From Methanobrevibacter woesei (GTDB lineage: Archaea; Methanobacteriota; Methanobacteria; Methanobacteriales; Methanobacteriaceae), in NCBI RefSeq assembly GCF_003111605.1, contig NZ_MZGU01000007.1, positions 52,913 through 116,912 of the forward strand: a stretch of DNA of 64,000 nt. Reading direction: 5' to 3'. The notes beneath the pieces are model-generated. The model ran no database searches. It was given only the letters and a program-made list of their open reading frames with translations, and was not told where the DNA came from. A program made the position numbers and the translations under genes. Below, piece after piece: positions 54,721 through 64,000 of this stretch. Each line of letters starts with the position of its first letter. The stretch's first letter is position 1.

Positions 54721-55611
54721 TTGGAAAAACCTCAGCTGATTAATTTTATTGCGAAAGTTATGGAGGAATCTGGTTTTAAAGTTTATAAGAACTTTAAAAC
54801 ATCACAGAGGGTTATTGATATATATGCTATACTTCCAACAACATTGGGGGATTTTGGTGTTGTTGTAGCATGTAATAATTATGATAAGAATTTTGAAGTA
54901 TCTGTGGATTTATTAAAGGAAATGGAAGATGTTGCTGACAACTTAAAAGCATCTAAAGTAGCTATTATCACTTCTTCTTATTTTACAGAACAAGCAACCA
55001 ATTATGCTCTTAGAAAAAATATTAAATTGGTTGATAGGGAAAACTTGCTTGAAATGGCTAAAAAATATCAGATGAAAGAAGAAACACAGCCAGAATTTGA
55101 AGAGGAAGTTTATGATGATGCCGGCTATGATGATTTTGATTATATAGGTGATGAATATCCTGAATATAGTTATGATGCAGATGATATGGATTATTTAAGT
55201 TCTGAACGTCAGGAAAATCCTATGCTTTATCAGAATTCATTATATAAACAAATTGGTGAAGATCGTAAAGGCAACTTCCTTTCAAGGTTAACTCATCGTT
55301 CCAAGGTAACCTCTTCTTCATTATATGGTTCTAATAAAAGGAGAAATATTTTAGATACATTAAGGCCATTTTTATCTAATCCAATTATATTGATTATTCT
55401 TATAGTGGCTGTAATTTACATATTGTCTTATATTTTAGGTAATCTATTGGGAATTGATGCAGGAATTGTAGGATTAATACAACTATTGGCTGCATTAATC
55501 TTAGCTTATGGTGTTACCTTTTACATTGAAAGAAATAGGTTCTTTATTATTAAAGGAACTATTATCTTCTTTGTATCATTGATAATTCTAATATTATTAA
55601 TCTTATTCTAA
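54721..55611 (+). CDS. Restriction-endonuclease-like domain joined to membrane segments
   Basis: About 296 residues. The N-terminal ~110 residues look like a restriction-endonuclease-fold (Mrr-like) domain: a helix with GFKVYKNF, VIDIYAI (the D of the active site), VVACNNYD (degenerate E/C-x-K?), and VAIITSSYFTEQATNYALRKNIKLVDRENL. A Tyr/Asp-rich linker follows, and the last ~90 residues contain three hydrophobic spans. The start is probably TTG at 54721 with GGGTGGA just before it, rather than the ATG at 54709 that overlaps that site. The catalytic lysine is not obvious, so nuclease activity is doubtful. It overlaps the convergent polymerase gene by 4 bp. Confidence 0.65.
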   Translation: MEKPQLINFIAKVMEESGFKVYKNFKTSQRVIDIYAILPTTLGDFGVVVACNNYDKNFEVSVDLLKEMEDVADNLKASKVAIITSSYFTEQATNYALRKNIKLVDRENLLEMAKKYQMKEETQPEFEEEVYDDAGYDDFDYIGDEYPEYSYDADDMDYLSSERQENPMLYQNSLYKQIGEDRKGNFLSRLTHRSKVTSSSLYGSNKRRNILDTLRPFLSNPIILIILIVAVIYILSYILGNLLGIDAGIVGLIQLLAALILAYGVTFYIERNRFFIIKGTIIFFVSLIILILLILF

Positions 55612-56696
55612 TTTCCACTTTTTTTTATATTTTTATAATTTAAAATAATTAATAAAGCACCTAAAAGATAGAATAACCAGATCATGATGTCTGTTGGACC
55701 TGTTTCAATCCAAATTAAAGTATGTGCTAAAATAATTGAATAGATTCCAATTCCAATACCTTTTTTATTAACTGCAACAGTATGGACTAATTTTGTAAAT
55801 AATCCTAAAAACAGCATCTGTATTGTAAGGCCTATCATTCCAAAATCAAGGTATACTGGTCCAAATAGACTAGATGTTAAACAAACATTATCATGGAGCA
55901 CATAATTGCCTACAAAGGTTCTCGGGCTTCCTGATGAAAAAATCATTGATAGAATATGTCCATCTGTTGTACCACCTAAAGGTATGATTCTCTCAAAGAC
56001 TTCTAATGTAAATCCACATCTATAAAATATTAATTCAATTGGGTTAAGCATCCAATGTTGGTTAGCTATTGATTGTGATGCAATATAACCAATTCCTGCT
56101 CCTCCAATTAGAATAGCTAAGATAAAGATTATTCCTATTTTTTTGTTGATTTTGCCTATATAATATAATGTTATGAAGACACTTGCAAGAATACCGAGAA
56201 GTGAAGTTCTATATCCATTAAGTCCGAAAAGCAATGCTCCAACTGCTACAAGGAGAAGATATCTTTTTTTATAATATTTAGCAAGGAAAATATTAATTGC
56301 AGGTAGAAAGAGTACATAAGAAACTCTCCATATATTTGTTGTTGCATTTGATTTAAGCACACTATCAAATAATGGGATTCCTCCAAGTAAAATAAGGTTT
56401 ATGCCCTGTAATATAATAGCTAGTAAAACAATTCCAAGCAATAATTTTTTAGATAGGATTTTATTTATTTTCTCACTAATTGAAGAGGAATAAGATGAAT
56501 CATACTTCAATCCATATTTAACAAATGCAACCCCTATTAAAAAGATTATTATTGCATATATTATTGTTGAAATAACTTCAATGTCTAATGGGTCTTCAAA
56601 TCGATAATTAAATGATCCGATGTAACCTGCTATTAAAAATACAGCTATTATTACTGTAATAATAGGGGGTGCAAAGAAATCTATTTTTTTATTCAT
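55608..56696 (-). CDS. Oligosaccharide repeat unit polymerase-like membrane protein
   Basis: A 362-residue protein with about ten or more hydrophobic segments and a large outer loop (residues ~210-285: ANQHWMLNPIELIFYRCGFTLEVFERI, GSPRTFVGNYVLHDN). The LFGLNGYRTSLLG motif with an arginine in a short loop is typical of Wzy-like polymerases, including the archaeal oligosaccharide repeat unit polymerase family. It probably joins glycan repeat units on the cell surface. It follows cfbB by 9 bp with GAGGCAAGA as ribosome binding site, an unexpected pairing of a cofactor gene and a surface gene. Confidence 0.7.
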   Translation of the reverse strand: MNKKIDFFAPPIITVIIAVFLIAGYIGSFNYRFEDPLDIEVISTIIYAIIIFLIGVAFVKYGLKYDSSYSSSISEKINKILSKKLLLGIVLLAIILQGINLILLGGIPLFDSVLKSNATTNIWRVSYVLFLPAINIFLAKYYKKRYLLLVAVGALLFGLNGYRTSLLGILASVFITLYYIGKINKKIGIIFILAILIGGAGIGYIASQSIANQHWMLNPIELIFYRCGFTLEVFERIIPLGGTTDGHILSMIFSSGSPRTFVGNYVLHDNVCLTSSLFGPVYLDFGMIGLTIQMLFLGLFTKLVHTVAVNKKGIGIGIYSIILAHTLIWIETGPTDIMIWLFYLLGALLIILNYKNIKKSGN

Positions 56697-56705
56697 ATTC
56701 TTGCC

Positions 56706-58055
56706 TCATAATTCTCTTGCTGATATTGTTAGATTACCACCAAAGTTAGGCATTGCAGCTACGTGTGTATGCACATAACTTGCAAGTGTGTTGCCTTCAA
56801 TAAATCCATCTTGATTTTCAAAAGATCCACGGCCACGTAATATTTTAAATGCAAATTTGTTTTTTAAGTTATTTTTATCCACTAAAACTTTTGAATAGTG
56901 GAATTCATGTCCATTGAATTTTTCACCTTTTTTAGAGATTATATTGTCTTCTTGAACTTCAGCTATTGTATATTTCAAAGCTTGAACTCTATCAGTTAAT
57001 ATGGATTTATATGGATAGGCAGAAACCATTTTATCATCATGGATTGAGTTCATAAGATACATTAACCCTCCACATTCAGCAAAAAGTGGCCTATTGTCCT
57101 CATGGAACTTTTTAATATCTTTTAGCATGGAGCTATTGGAGGATAATTCTTTAGAAAACAACTCAGGATATCCTCCACCAATGTACAATGCATCAACATC
57201 TGGCAGGTGTTCGTCCTTTAAAGGTGAGAAGTAGTGTATTTTAGCATGGTTGTCTTCTAAAGATTCAATGTTTTCTTTATAATAAAAATTAAAGACTTCA
57301 TCATAAGCTACAGCAATGTTAACCTTTTGTTTATTTAATTTATTCCATATTGGTTCTCTATTAGCAGTTATTTTTGGAGATTCTTTCATAATCTCGACTA
57401 ATCTATCTAAATCAATAGATTCTTTAATGGTTTTAGACCACATGTCAATAAATTTTAAGGAATTTTCACGTTCAACAGCTGGAACAAGTCCTAAATGTCT
57501 TTGTTCAATACTGATGGTGTCATCACGTTTAATTCCACCAATAACTTCAACACCAGTAATTTCTTCAATAGAACGTTTTGTTTTTTGGTAATGGGCTTCA
57601 TGTTTAACTTTATTCAAAATGACTCCAGCTATGTTAATTTCAGGGTCTAGGCTTTTAAATCCTAAAACAATAGCTGCTGCACTTTTAACTAAACTTTTAG
57701 AATTAACAATGAGAATTACTGGTGCATTTAATGCTTTAGCTATTGAAGCAGTACTTCCAATATCGTTAACAGAGTCAATTCCTTCAAATAATCCTCTAAC
57801 ACCTTCTATAATTCCCATATCTTTACCATTCATTCCTTTTATAAAAGAATCCCGTACTTGACCTTCGCTCATAAAAAATGAGTCTAAATTTCTTGATACA
57901 TTTCCAGTAGCTAGTGTATGGTAAGATGGATCAATATAGTCGGGTCCAACTTTAAATGGTTGTACATTATATTTTTCACTTAGTGCTTTCATAATTCCTG
58001 TTGAAATGGTGGTTTTTCCAACAGCACTGCCAGTTCCTGCTAATATTATTCTCAT
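56706..58055 (-). CDS. cfbB: Ni-sirohydrochlorin/cobyrinate a,c-diamide synthase (CfbB/CbiA)
   Basis: A 449-residue glutamine-dependent amidase. The N-terminal ATPase has [10 protein letters not shown] in the P-loop and [13 protein letters not shown] and GVRGLFEG motifs of the CbiA/CfbB family. The C-terminal class I amidotransferase has its nucleophile in [10 protein letters not shown] near residue 333 and [12 protein letters not shown] at the end. CfbB amidates Ni-sirohydrochlorin for coenzyme F430 and CbiA amidates cobyrinate for cobamides; they cannot be told apart by eye, and some methanogens have only one homologue. The domain order is normal, unlike the fusion at 10781. The polysaccharide polymerase gene follows by 9 bp. 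Confidence 0.8.
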   Translation of the reverse strand: MRIILAGTGSAVGKTTISTGIMKALSEKYNVQPFKVGPDYIDPSYHTLATGNVSRNLDSFFMSEGQVRDSFIKGMNGKDMGIIEGVRGLFEGIDSVNDIGSTASIAKALNAPVILIVNSKSLVKSAAAIVLGFKSLDPEINIAGVILNKVKHEAHYQKTKRSIEEITGVEVIGGIKRDDTISIEQRHLGLVPAVERENSLKFIDMWSKTIKESIDLDRLVEIMKESPKITANREPIWNKLNKQKVNIAVAYDEVFNFYYKENIESLEDNHAKIHYFSPLKDEHLPDVDALYIGGGYPELFSKELSSNSSMLKDIKKFHEDNRPLFAECGGLMYLMNSIHDDKMVSAYPYKSILTDRVQALKYTIAEVQEDNIISKKGEKFNGHEFHYSKVLVDKNNLKNKFAFKILRGRGSFENQDGFIEGNTLASYVHTHVAAMPNFGGNLTISAREL

Positions 58056-58542
58056 GTTATCAATTTATAATAGTTAATAATATTTAATAACTTCTTATTT
58101 TTCGCTATGCTTAGTATTAAGTACTTTTTTATAAGTTTTAATAATAAATTGTGTTTATTTTATTATAAATTAGTTATTTTTCCAATATATTTTGAATATT
58201 ATTTAGTTTATAGAATATAAAATAAAATCTCTTTATAATTTTTTTATTTTTTTTAATCACTTTAAGAAAATTTTTGTTATTCATGAAGATTATTTAACAA
58301 GATTTATATACTCATCTTGTGTATATAGATTATTGTAAAAATGTAAAGATGATTTCATTCTCATGAAAAATAGAATAATTCCATTTTTTTATTTTAAATT
58401 AGAATTTTAAACCACCTTTTATTTTTTACTATAATTGTATTTTGTTAAAATAGAAAAATGGGAGTTATGCATGGGATTTTTAATATATGCTTGTCATGTT
58501 TTTCTTTTTTTTTTCGAAGTACAAAACAAGGAGTTAATAAGT
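58056..58542. other. A+T-rich promoter and leader region of the adhesin gene
   Basis: This ~490-bp gap has no gene or recognisable RNA. ATTTATATA at 58312-58320 is a good TATA box for the adhesin, which would give an unusually long leader of about 200 bases. GGGAG at 58460-58464 precedes an ATG at 58471 in frame with the adhesin, and AAGGAG at 58528-58533 precedes the TTG at 58543. A T10 run lies between them at 58505-58514. Confidence 0.55.
58312..58320 (+). promoter_or_regulatory. Likely TATA box of the adhesin gene
   Basis: ATTTATATA about 225 bp before the TTG start is the strongest TATA-like element in the gap. The long leader it implies is unusual for this genome's short-leader genes. 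Confidence 0.4.
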
Positions 58543-61500
58543 TTGATAAGCACTAAACAAACATTTATAATCGTTTTGATGTTATTGATGTTTGCTATTC
58601 CTGCAGTATCTGCTGAAGATACTGGAGATATTGATGTAACATCTGATATTGGAGCTATAGATTCAATTGATGATGTTGCTACTGAAATATCATCTGATGA
58701 TGAGATTAGTCTACAAGCAGACATTTCTACATCAAGTAATTTTACAAACCTGCAGGAGTCTATAACTAATGCAGGTGAAGATGATGTAATATCTTTAACT
58801 GGGGATATTATAAAATCTGACGATGAAAAAACTTCTTTTACAAATGGTATAACTATTGATAAAGATATTACAATCAATGGAAATGGCTATACTATTGATG
58901 CAAATAATAATGGGAGAATATTTAATATTGCTGAAGGAGTTACTTTAATTTTAAACAATATTAAGTTAATAAATGGTAACTCTGATTATGGTGGTGCAAT
59001 TTATAACAGCGGTACATTAAATGCAAATGATGTTACTTTTGATAACAACACTGCAGTTTATAGAGGCGGAGCTGTTTATAACCTTGGTACTGTTATTGCT
59101 GATAATTCTAAATTCACTAATAATGATATTACTTATAGAGACAGTAGTAATGATTATGGTGGAGCTGCACTTTACAATGAACTTGATTCCATATCCAAAG
59201 TTTCAAATTCTGTTTTTGCAGATAATATGAAGGATTTCAAACAACAAGGTGTTGTTGGCGGTTTAAATGAAAGGGACCTAATTGTTGGTGGTGCTGTAGC
59301 AAATAAAGGGAATGCTGAATTTATTGGATGTAATTTTACTAACAACATTGGACGTTGGGGTGGAGCTATATTCAATGCAGGTTATGATAGAAAAGACAAC
59401 TCAACTGTTTTAACTATTGTTGATTGTTATTTTGAATCAAATTCTGCAATTTATGGTCCTGGAATAGAAGTTCAGGATGCTATCTTTACTGTTACTGATT
59501 CTACATTTGTAAACAATGGTGCTACTGGTAAAGGTGATATGTCTCCAAATAACAATGATGGTGGAGCTATAAATGCATGGGGTTTAACCACTGAAGGTAA
59601 TATTACTAACTCTGTATTTATCGCAAACTCTGCACATTTTGGCGGTGCAATAGATTTAGGTGAAGCTCGCTACTTTAACATTGTAAATTGTACATTTGAA
59701 AACAACACTGCTACTTATGGTGGAGCTATTGGTGCATCTTCCCAATCAGGAAGTGCGGATGTTTTAATTGCAGATTCCACTTTCATAAACAATGTTGCTT
59801 CTAATCAAGGGGGAGCATATCAAGCTACATTTCCAACTGAAATTATTAATTCAAAATTTATTAATAATAGTGCTGGTAATTGGGGTGGAGCTATTATAAG
59901 TTCTTCTGATTTAATAGTATCTGATTCTACTTTTGATGGAAATGATATTGTTAATAGAGGTTCTGGTTCTACTGATTATGGTGGAGCAGCTATCTTTTCA
60001 AATGGTGATTTAAAAGTAGATAACTCTGTATTCACAAACAATATTAAAAACTATGAAAATGGAGATCTTCTCACAGGTGCAATCACTTCATATGGTGATG
60101 TCACTGTAACTAACTCTTACTTTGCTAATAACTCTGGACGTTGGGGAGCTGCATTCTCTTCAGCAGACTACAACAATCAAGATTTAGTAACTGGCATTGA
60201 AAACTGTACTTTTGATAATAATAAAGGACTTTATGGTGCTGGTATTTGGAGTTGGGGTACAGACTTCAGTATAATTGACTCTACTTTTAATAACAACACT
60301 GCTTGGGGTAAAGGTAATATGACTCCAAATAACAACAATGGTGGAGCTATCAATGTATATGGGGCTACTGCTACTGGTGTTATAAGTGGTTCTACATTTA
60401 TTGGAAATGAAGCTCAATATGGTGGAGCTATTGATATTTCTGAAAACGATGGAATTTTAATTAAAGATTCAACATTTACTGATAATTCTGCTACTTATGG
60501 TGGTGCTATTGTAGTATCTACTGCTGGTGCTGGATCAAATAACGTTACTATAATTAATTCTACTTTCACTGATAACTCTGCTACTGTTGGTGGAGCTATT
60601 CAAAATACAGAAAAATTAGTTGTAACTGACAGTGATTTTATTAACAATACTGCAGCTATCTCTTCAGCTATCTCTAATTCTGGATCAATGACTCTTACTG
60701 GGGATATTAATGTTGAAAGTGATGATGAAAATCCAATTTCTCAAACTGATCTAACATTCACAGAATTAGCTAATGCTATAGCAATTGCAGATGGTAAATT
60801 AACACTTACTGGTAATGTTGTAATGACTGAAAGTGAAGCAGCTACTTATAAAGATAAAGGTATTACTATTGACAAAGATATTATAATTGAAGGTAATGGT
60901 TATACTATTGATGCTAGGAATTTAGGTGCTATATTCAATGTTATTAACAGAGCTACTTTGACTTTAAATAATATTACTTTAACAAATGCAGTTGCTAATA
61001 ATGGAGCGGTTGTATATGCAACCACTGCAAATGTAAATATTTACAACTCAGTTATTACAAGCAATGAGGCAACTAATTTTAGATATGGAATTATTGCAGC
61101 TATTTCAAGCAGTAATATAAATATTGTAAACACTACCTTCTCTGATAATAAAAATCTTATTTATCAAGTTGGTGGAACATTAAATATTGATTCATCTAAA
61201 TTCACTAACAATGAGGGAGTATCAAGCATATCTGATTTAATATTCCTTGGAGCCACTGACACTACAATTACCAACTCTGAATTCATCGGAAACGATGGAA
61301 CCATGGTATTTAATAATAATGGCGGATCAGTCATTATTTCAGATTCTATCTTCAAAGACCACACTGGCTCTGAAGCTGTATATAACAATGCAAATGGACA
61401 TATGGAAATTGTAAATTCTGAATTCATTAACTGTGACGAAGGAGCTGCTTTCAACAACGGTAATGGATATATGCTCATTAATGGTTCTAACTTTGTAAAC

Positions 61501-64000
61501 AACAGTGGAGCTGGAGGATCTGCAGGAGCTATATTCTCTAATTCCAATTCCCAATTAGAAATATATGATTCTAGCTTCATTAACAACAGTGCAATATCTA
61601 GTGGTGGAGCAATATTCATCAATGGAGCTTCTGATATATACATTGAAAACAGCGAATTCACAGATAACAGTGCATTATCTTCAGGAGATGCAATTTATGT
61701 AAATGGAGCAAATGCTAATTTAACTATCGCTGATTCCATATTTACAAACAATAATGTTGAATCCAGGGGAGATGTAAATTTCATTGTATCTGACTTTACT
61801 CATCTTGAAAATGCTATTAATGCTGTTGATGATGAGTTAGTTCTTGATAGTGATGTTACAATGACTGATGATGATTCTGATAAATATGCTAACGGTATCA
61901 CAATCAACAAAGACATTACTATTGATGCAAAAGGACACACAATTGATGCTAGAGAATTAGGAAGAATATTCGACATTGCAAATGGCGCTACACTAACCTT
62001 AAACAATGCAGTACTAATTAATGGTAGATCCGACAAAGGAGGAGCAATCTACAACGACGGTACATTAAACATAAACAATTCAGTACTAATTAATGGTAGT
62101 GCTGGCCTAAGAGGAGGAGCAATCTACAACGACGGTGCATTAAACATAAACAATTCAGTACTAATTAATGGTAGTGCTGGCCTAAGAGGAGGAGCAATCT
62201 ACAACGACGGTGCATTAAACATAAACAATTCAGTACTAATTAATGGTAGAGCTGACCTAGGAGGAGCAATCTTCAACAACGGTGCATTAAACATAAACAA
62301 TTCAGTACTAATTAATGGTAGAGCTGACCTAGGAGGAGCAATCTACAACAACGGTGCATTAAACATAAACAATGTAACCTTAAAAGATAATACTGCATTA
62401 AGTTATGGTGGAGCTATTTACAGTAATGGTGATGTATCTATTTCTGATTCAACTTTAGATGGAAATGATATTGTTAATAGAGGTACTTCTCCAGGTTCTG
62501 ATCCTGATTTTGGTGGAGCAGCTATCTTTATTTATGGTGATTTAGAAATTACTAATTCTAATGTTGTAAATAACCTTAAAAACTATGATAATGGTGACCT
62601 TCTTTCTGCTGTTATTATGACTTACGGAGATGTTACTGTAACTAACTCTTACTTTGCTAATAACTCTGGACGTTGGGGAGCTGCAATATCCTCACACTCA
62701 ACTACTGGGGATATACTTGTAAATATTAAAAATTCAGTATTTGAAGATAATCAAGGTCTTTATGGTACTGGTATATTGATTTATGGTTCTGAATTTACAA
62801 TTACCAACACTACATTCATCAATAACACTGCTTGGGGTAAAGGTAATATGACTCCAAATAACAATAATGGTGGAGCTATACAAATTTACGGATCTACTGC
62901 AGATGGTGAAGTTGTTGACTCTATTTTCATTGGTAATGATGCACACTATGGTGGAGCTATTGCTATATCTGAAAATAATGGTGTTGTAATTAAAAATTCT
63001 ACATTTATTAATAACACTGCTACTGTAGGTGGTGCAATCTTTGCAGGTACTAGTCTTGCTGGTTTAAATGAAGTTACTGTAATAGGTTCCACTTTCATAA
63101 ATAACACTGACTCTATTGAAGGTGCTATTGCAACTACTGAAAAAGCAACTGTTTCTGATTCTGAATTTGTTAATAATGGTATTCTTACTAATGCTGAGCT
63201 AACTATTTCAGGTAACACTTTCACTTCTGATTCTAAAGATTACTTTATCCAATCTGCAGGTGCAGGTGTTGTTAACAGTGAATTTGGCTTTGAAATCACT
63301 GTAGAAGAGGATGTAATTGCTGCAGATGAATCTGCTAAATTCTATGTTAACTTAACAGATGATAATGGTAATGTTGTTTGGGAAGCTGATGGTATTATAG
63401 TTACTGTTGGTGGTAATGATGTAACTGCTGTGTTTAATCCTGACACTAACTTATATGAGGCTGAGTATGTTACTGATGCTTCTGGTATTTTTACTGTTAG
63501 TGCTGAGTATAATGGTGTCTCTGATGATGTGCTTATTGCTTTTTATAAAGCAAATACAGAAATCACTGTTGTTGGAAATACTTCTTATGAGTATGGTGAA
63601 GACTTTGACTTTACCATAGTTGTTGATCCTGCTGTTAACGGCACTGTTACTGTAATTGTTAGTGATATGAACTTTGATGTTGAAGAAAATTACACATTCA
63701 CTGTTGTTGATGGAGTTGTGGATTATGATTTCTCAGATTTCGATTTCACACCTGGTGTATACACAATTACTGTAGTCTATCCTGGTGACAGTTTACATGA
63801 ATTTGCAACTGCAATTTTCACTATCAACATTGAAATGCTCTATACAGATGTAACCATTGATGTTGGGGATGCTGTATATGGTGATGATGTAACAATCACT
63901 GTTAGTACTGATGAGAATGCTGAGGGTGTTGTTGATGTAATTGTTGATGGTGAAACTTATGAGGTTCAATTAGTCAATGGAACAGGAAGTGTTGTTGTAT
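58543..64000 (+). CDS. Giant secreted adhesin-like protein with beta-helix repeats, 3' end outside window
   Basis: The frame is open from TTG 58543 to the right edge, at least 1819 residues. Residues 1-24 (MISTKQTFIIVLMLLMFAIP then AVSA) form a signal peptide. Residues ~65-1590 consist of parallel beta-helix rungs with repeated GGAI(Y/F)N and F.NN.A motifs as in polymorphic-membrane-type adhesins. Three blocks each begin with a segment like ITIDKDITINGNGYTIDA (residues ~67, 738 and 1086). From ~1590 Ig-like beta-sandwich domains begin. This is the adhesin-like protein class abundant in Methanobrevibacter, thought to bind host glycans or other microbes. An alternative start is ATG 58471, adding 24 residues. 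The wall-anchor end is not visible. Confidence 0.88.
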   Translation, partial: MISTKQTFIIVLMLLMFAIPAVSAEDTGDIDVTSDIGAIDSIDDVATEISSDDEISLQADISTSSNFTNLQESITNAGEDDVISLTGDIIKSDDEKTSFTNGITIDKDITINGNGYTIDANNNGRIFNIAEGVTLILNNIKLINGNSDYGGAIYNSGTLNANDVTFDNNTAVYRGGAVYNLGTVIADNSKFTNNDITYRDSSNDYGGAALYNELDSISKVSNSVFADNMKDFKQQGVVGGLNERDLIVGGAVANKGNAEFIGCNFTNNIGRWGGAIFNAGYDRKDNSTVLTIVDCYFESNSAIYGPGIEVQDAIFTVTDSTFVNNGATGKGDMSPNNNDGGAINAWGLTTEGNITNSVFIANSAHFGGAIDLGEARYFNIVNCTFENNTATYGGAIGASSQSGSADVLIADSTFINNVASNQGGAYQATFPTEIINSKFINNSAGNWGGAIISSSDLIVSDSTFDGNDIVNRGSGSTDYGGAAIFSNGDLKVDNSVFTNNIKNYENGDLLTGAITSYGDVTVTNSYFANNSGRWGAAFSSADYNNQDLVTGIENCTFDNNKGLYGAGIWSWGTDFSIIDSTFNNNTAWGKGNMTPNNNNGGAINVYGATATGVISGSTFIGNEAQYGGAIDISENDGILIKDSTFTDNSATYGGAIVVSTAGAGSNNVTIINSTFTDNSATVGGAIQNTEKLVVTDSDFINNTAAISSAISNSGSMTLTGDINVESDDENPISQTDLTFTELANAIAIADGKLTLTGNVVMTESEAATYKDKGITIDKDIIIEGNGYTIDARNLGAIFNVINRATLTLNNITLTNAVANNGAVVYATTANVNIYNSVITSNEATNFRYGIIAAISSSNINIVNTTFSDNKNLIYQVGGTLNIDSSKFTNNEGVSSISDLIFLGATDTTITNSEFIGNDGTMVFNNNGGSVIISDSIFKDHTGSEAVYNNANGHMEIVNSEFINCDEGAAFNNGNGYMLINGSNFVNNSGAGGSAGAIFSNSNSQLEIYDSSFINNSAISSGGAIFINGASDIYIENSEFTDNSALSSGDAIYVNGANANLTIADSIFTNNNVESRGDVNFIVSDFTHLENAINAVDDELVLDSDVTMTDDDSDKYANGITINKDITIDAKGHTIDARELGRIFDIANGATLTLNNAVLINGRSDKGGAIYNDGTLNINNSVLINGSAGLRGGAIYNDGALNINNSVLINGSAGLRGGAIYNDGALNINNSVLINGRADLGGAIFNNGALNINNSVLINGRADLGGAIYNNGALNINNVTLKDNTALSYGGAIYSNGDVSISDSTLDGNDIVNRGTSPGSDPDFGGAAIFIYGDLEITNSNVVNNLKNYDNGDLLSAVIMTYGDVTVTNSYFANNSGRWGAAISSHSTTGDILVNIKNSVFEDNQGLYGTGILIYGSEFTITNTTFINNTAWGKGNMTPNNNNGGAIQIYGSTADGEVVDSIFIGNDAHYGGAIAISENNGVVIKNSTFINNTATVGGAIFAGTSLAGLNEVTVIGSTFINNTDSIEGAIATTEKATVSDSEFVNNGILTNAELTISGNTFTSDSKDYFIQSAGAGVVNSEFGFEITVEEDVIAADESAKFYVNLTDDNGNVVWEADGIIVTVGGNDVTAVFNPDTNLYEAEYVTDASGIFTVSAEYNGVSDDVLIAFYKANTEITVVGNTSYEYGEDFDFTIVVDPAVNGTVTVIVSDMNFDVEENYTFTVVDGVVDYDFSDFDFTPGVYTITVVYPGDSLHEFATAIFTINIEMLYTDVTIDVGDAVYGDDVTITVSTDENAEGVVDVIVDGETYEVQLVNGTGSVVV
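62041..62370 (+). repeat. Tandem 75/72-bp repeats inside the adhesin gene
   Basis: Units start at 62041, 62116, 62191, 62263 and 62335, so the spacing is 75, 75, 72 and 72 bp. Each encodes one 24-25-residue beta-helix rung (GGAIYNDGALNINNSVLING plus 4-5 residues). DNA identity is close to complete between neighbours, which indicates recent duplication and likely length variation between strains. Confidence 0.93.

Noticed and set aside
61164..61661. 165-codon minus-strand frame under the adhesin
   Set aside because: The plus-strand adhesin frame is continuous across it and encodes regular beta-helix repeats; the minus frame is a by-product of repetitive codons.
62041..62370. 75/72-bp repeats considered as a CRISPR array or other non-coding repeat
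   Set aside because: They are in frame with the adhesin and each encodes a beta-helix rung; there are no variable spacers.

Overview
This window looks like part of a methanogen chromosome from the Methanobacteriales, most likely Methanobrevibacter and probably close to M. smithii. The DNA is very A+T-rich. Genes often start with GGTGA-type ribosome binding sites, and TTG starts are common. The window holds an archaeal histone, an Orc1/Cdc6 initiator, O-phosphoseryl-tRNA synthetase (SepS), thiol:fumarate reductase subunit A, a methanogenesis-marker-12 protein, a CfbB/CbiA amidase and a giant adhesin-like beta-helix protein. Assignments rest on reading the sequence by eye; no database search was run.

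Layout. 0-2.3 kb: replication origin (Orc1-binding repeats around an A+T-rich stretch) upstream of cdc6. 2.3-12.3 kb: pyrB/hisG, histone, an adenosine-type deaminase, tfrA, sepS, then ribK, an FMN riboswitch and ribB, then a CobQ-like fusion. 12.3-21.7 kb: glycosyltransferase, gatA, acyltransferase, HAD phosphatase, TIM-barrel protein, leuA, and an uncharacterised DUF1786-PHP-DUF63 operon. 21.7-25.2 kb: trpB2 behind two TRP boxes, then a 441-bp array of contiguous 7-bp repeats, then parA and a ParB-like partner. 25-36 kb: radical SAM protein, ilvD-hisD, a flavoprotein with a divergent HxlR regulator, a BRO-type gene with an in-frame stop, aspS, a flavoprotein, cbiC-hemL. 36-47.6 kb: surface protein with an LPXTG-like tail, signal peptidase, argS, a peptide/nickel-type ABC transporter lacking ATPase genes, MATE exporter, argF, purD. 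47.7-54.6 kb: small zinc proteins, ilvB-ilvN-carbonic anhydrase-ilvC, methanogenesis marker 12, an LSm-like protein, surE. 54.7-64 kb: membrane endonuclease-like protein, polysaccharide polymerase, cfbB, and a secreted adhesin running off the right edge.

Most interesting system. The whole gap between trpB2 and parA (23211-23651) reads as 63 contiguous heptamers of consensus WWSTTAW (best copy AACTTAT) with no phase slip. It lies directly upstream of a ParA ATPase and a protein that has a ParB-like N-terminal ParA-activation motif, a long acidic linker and a C-terminal beta-alpha-alpha module that could be a ribbon-helix-helix. The array is about 22 kb from the replication origin. I propose a chromosome-partition system analogous in design to the delta/omega system of plasmid pSM19035, whose centromere is also made of unspaced heptads, but with unrelated sequence and a different partner protein.

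Other themes: branched-chain amino acid synthesis is spread over four places (leuA, ilvD, ilvBN, ilvC). Tetrapyrrole genes (cbiC, hemL, cfbB) fit cobamide/F430 demand. Cell-surface functions cluster at 36-38 kb and 55-64 kb.
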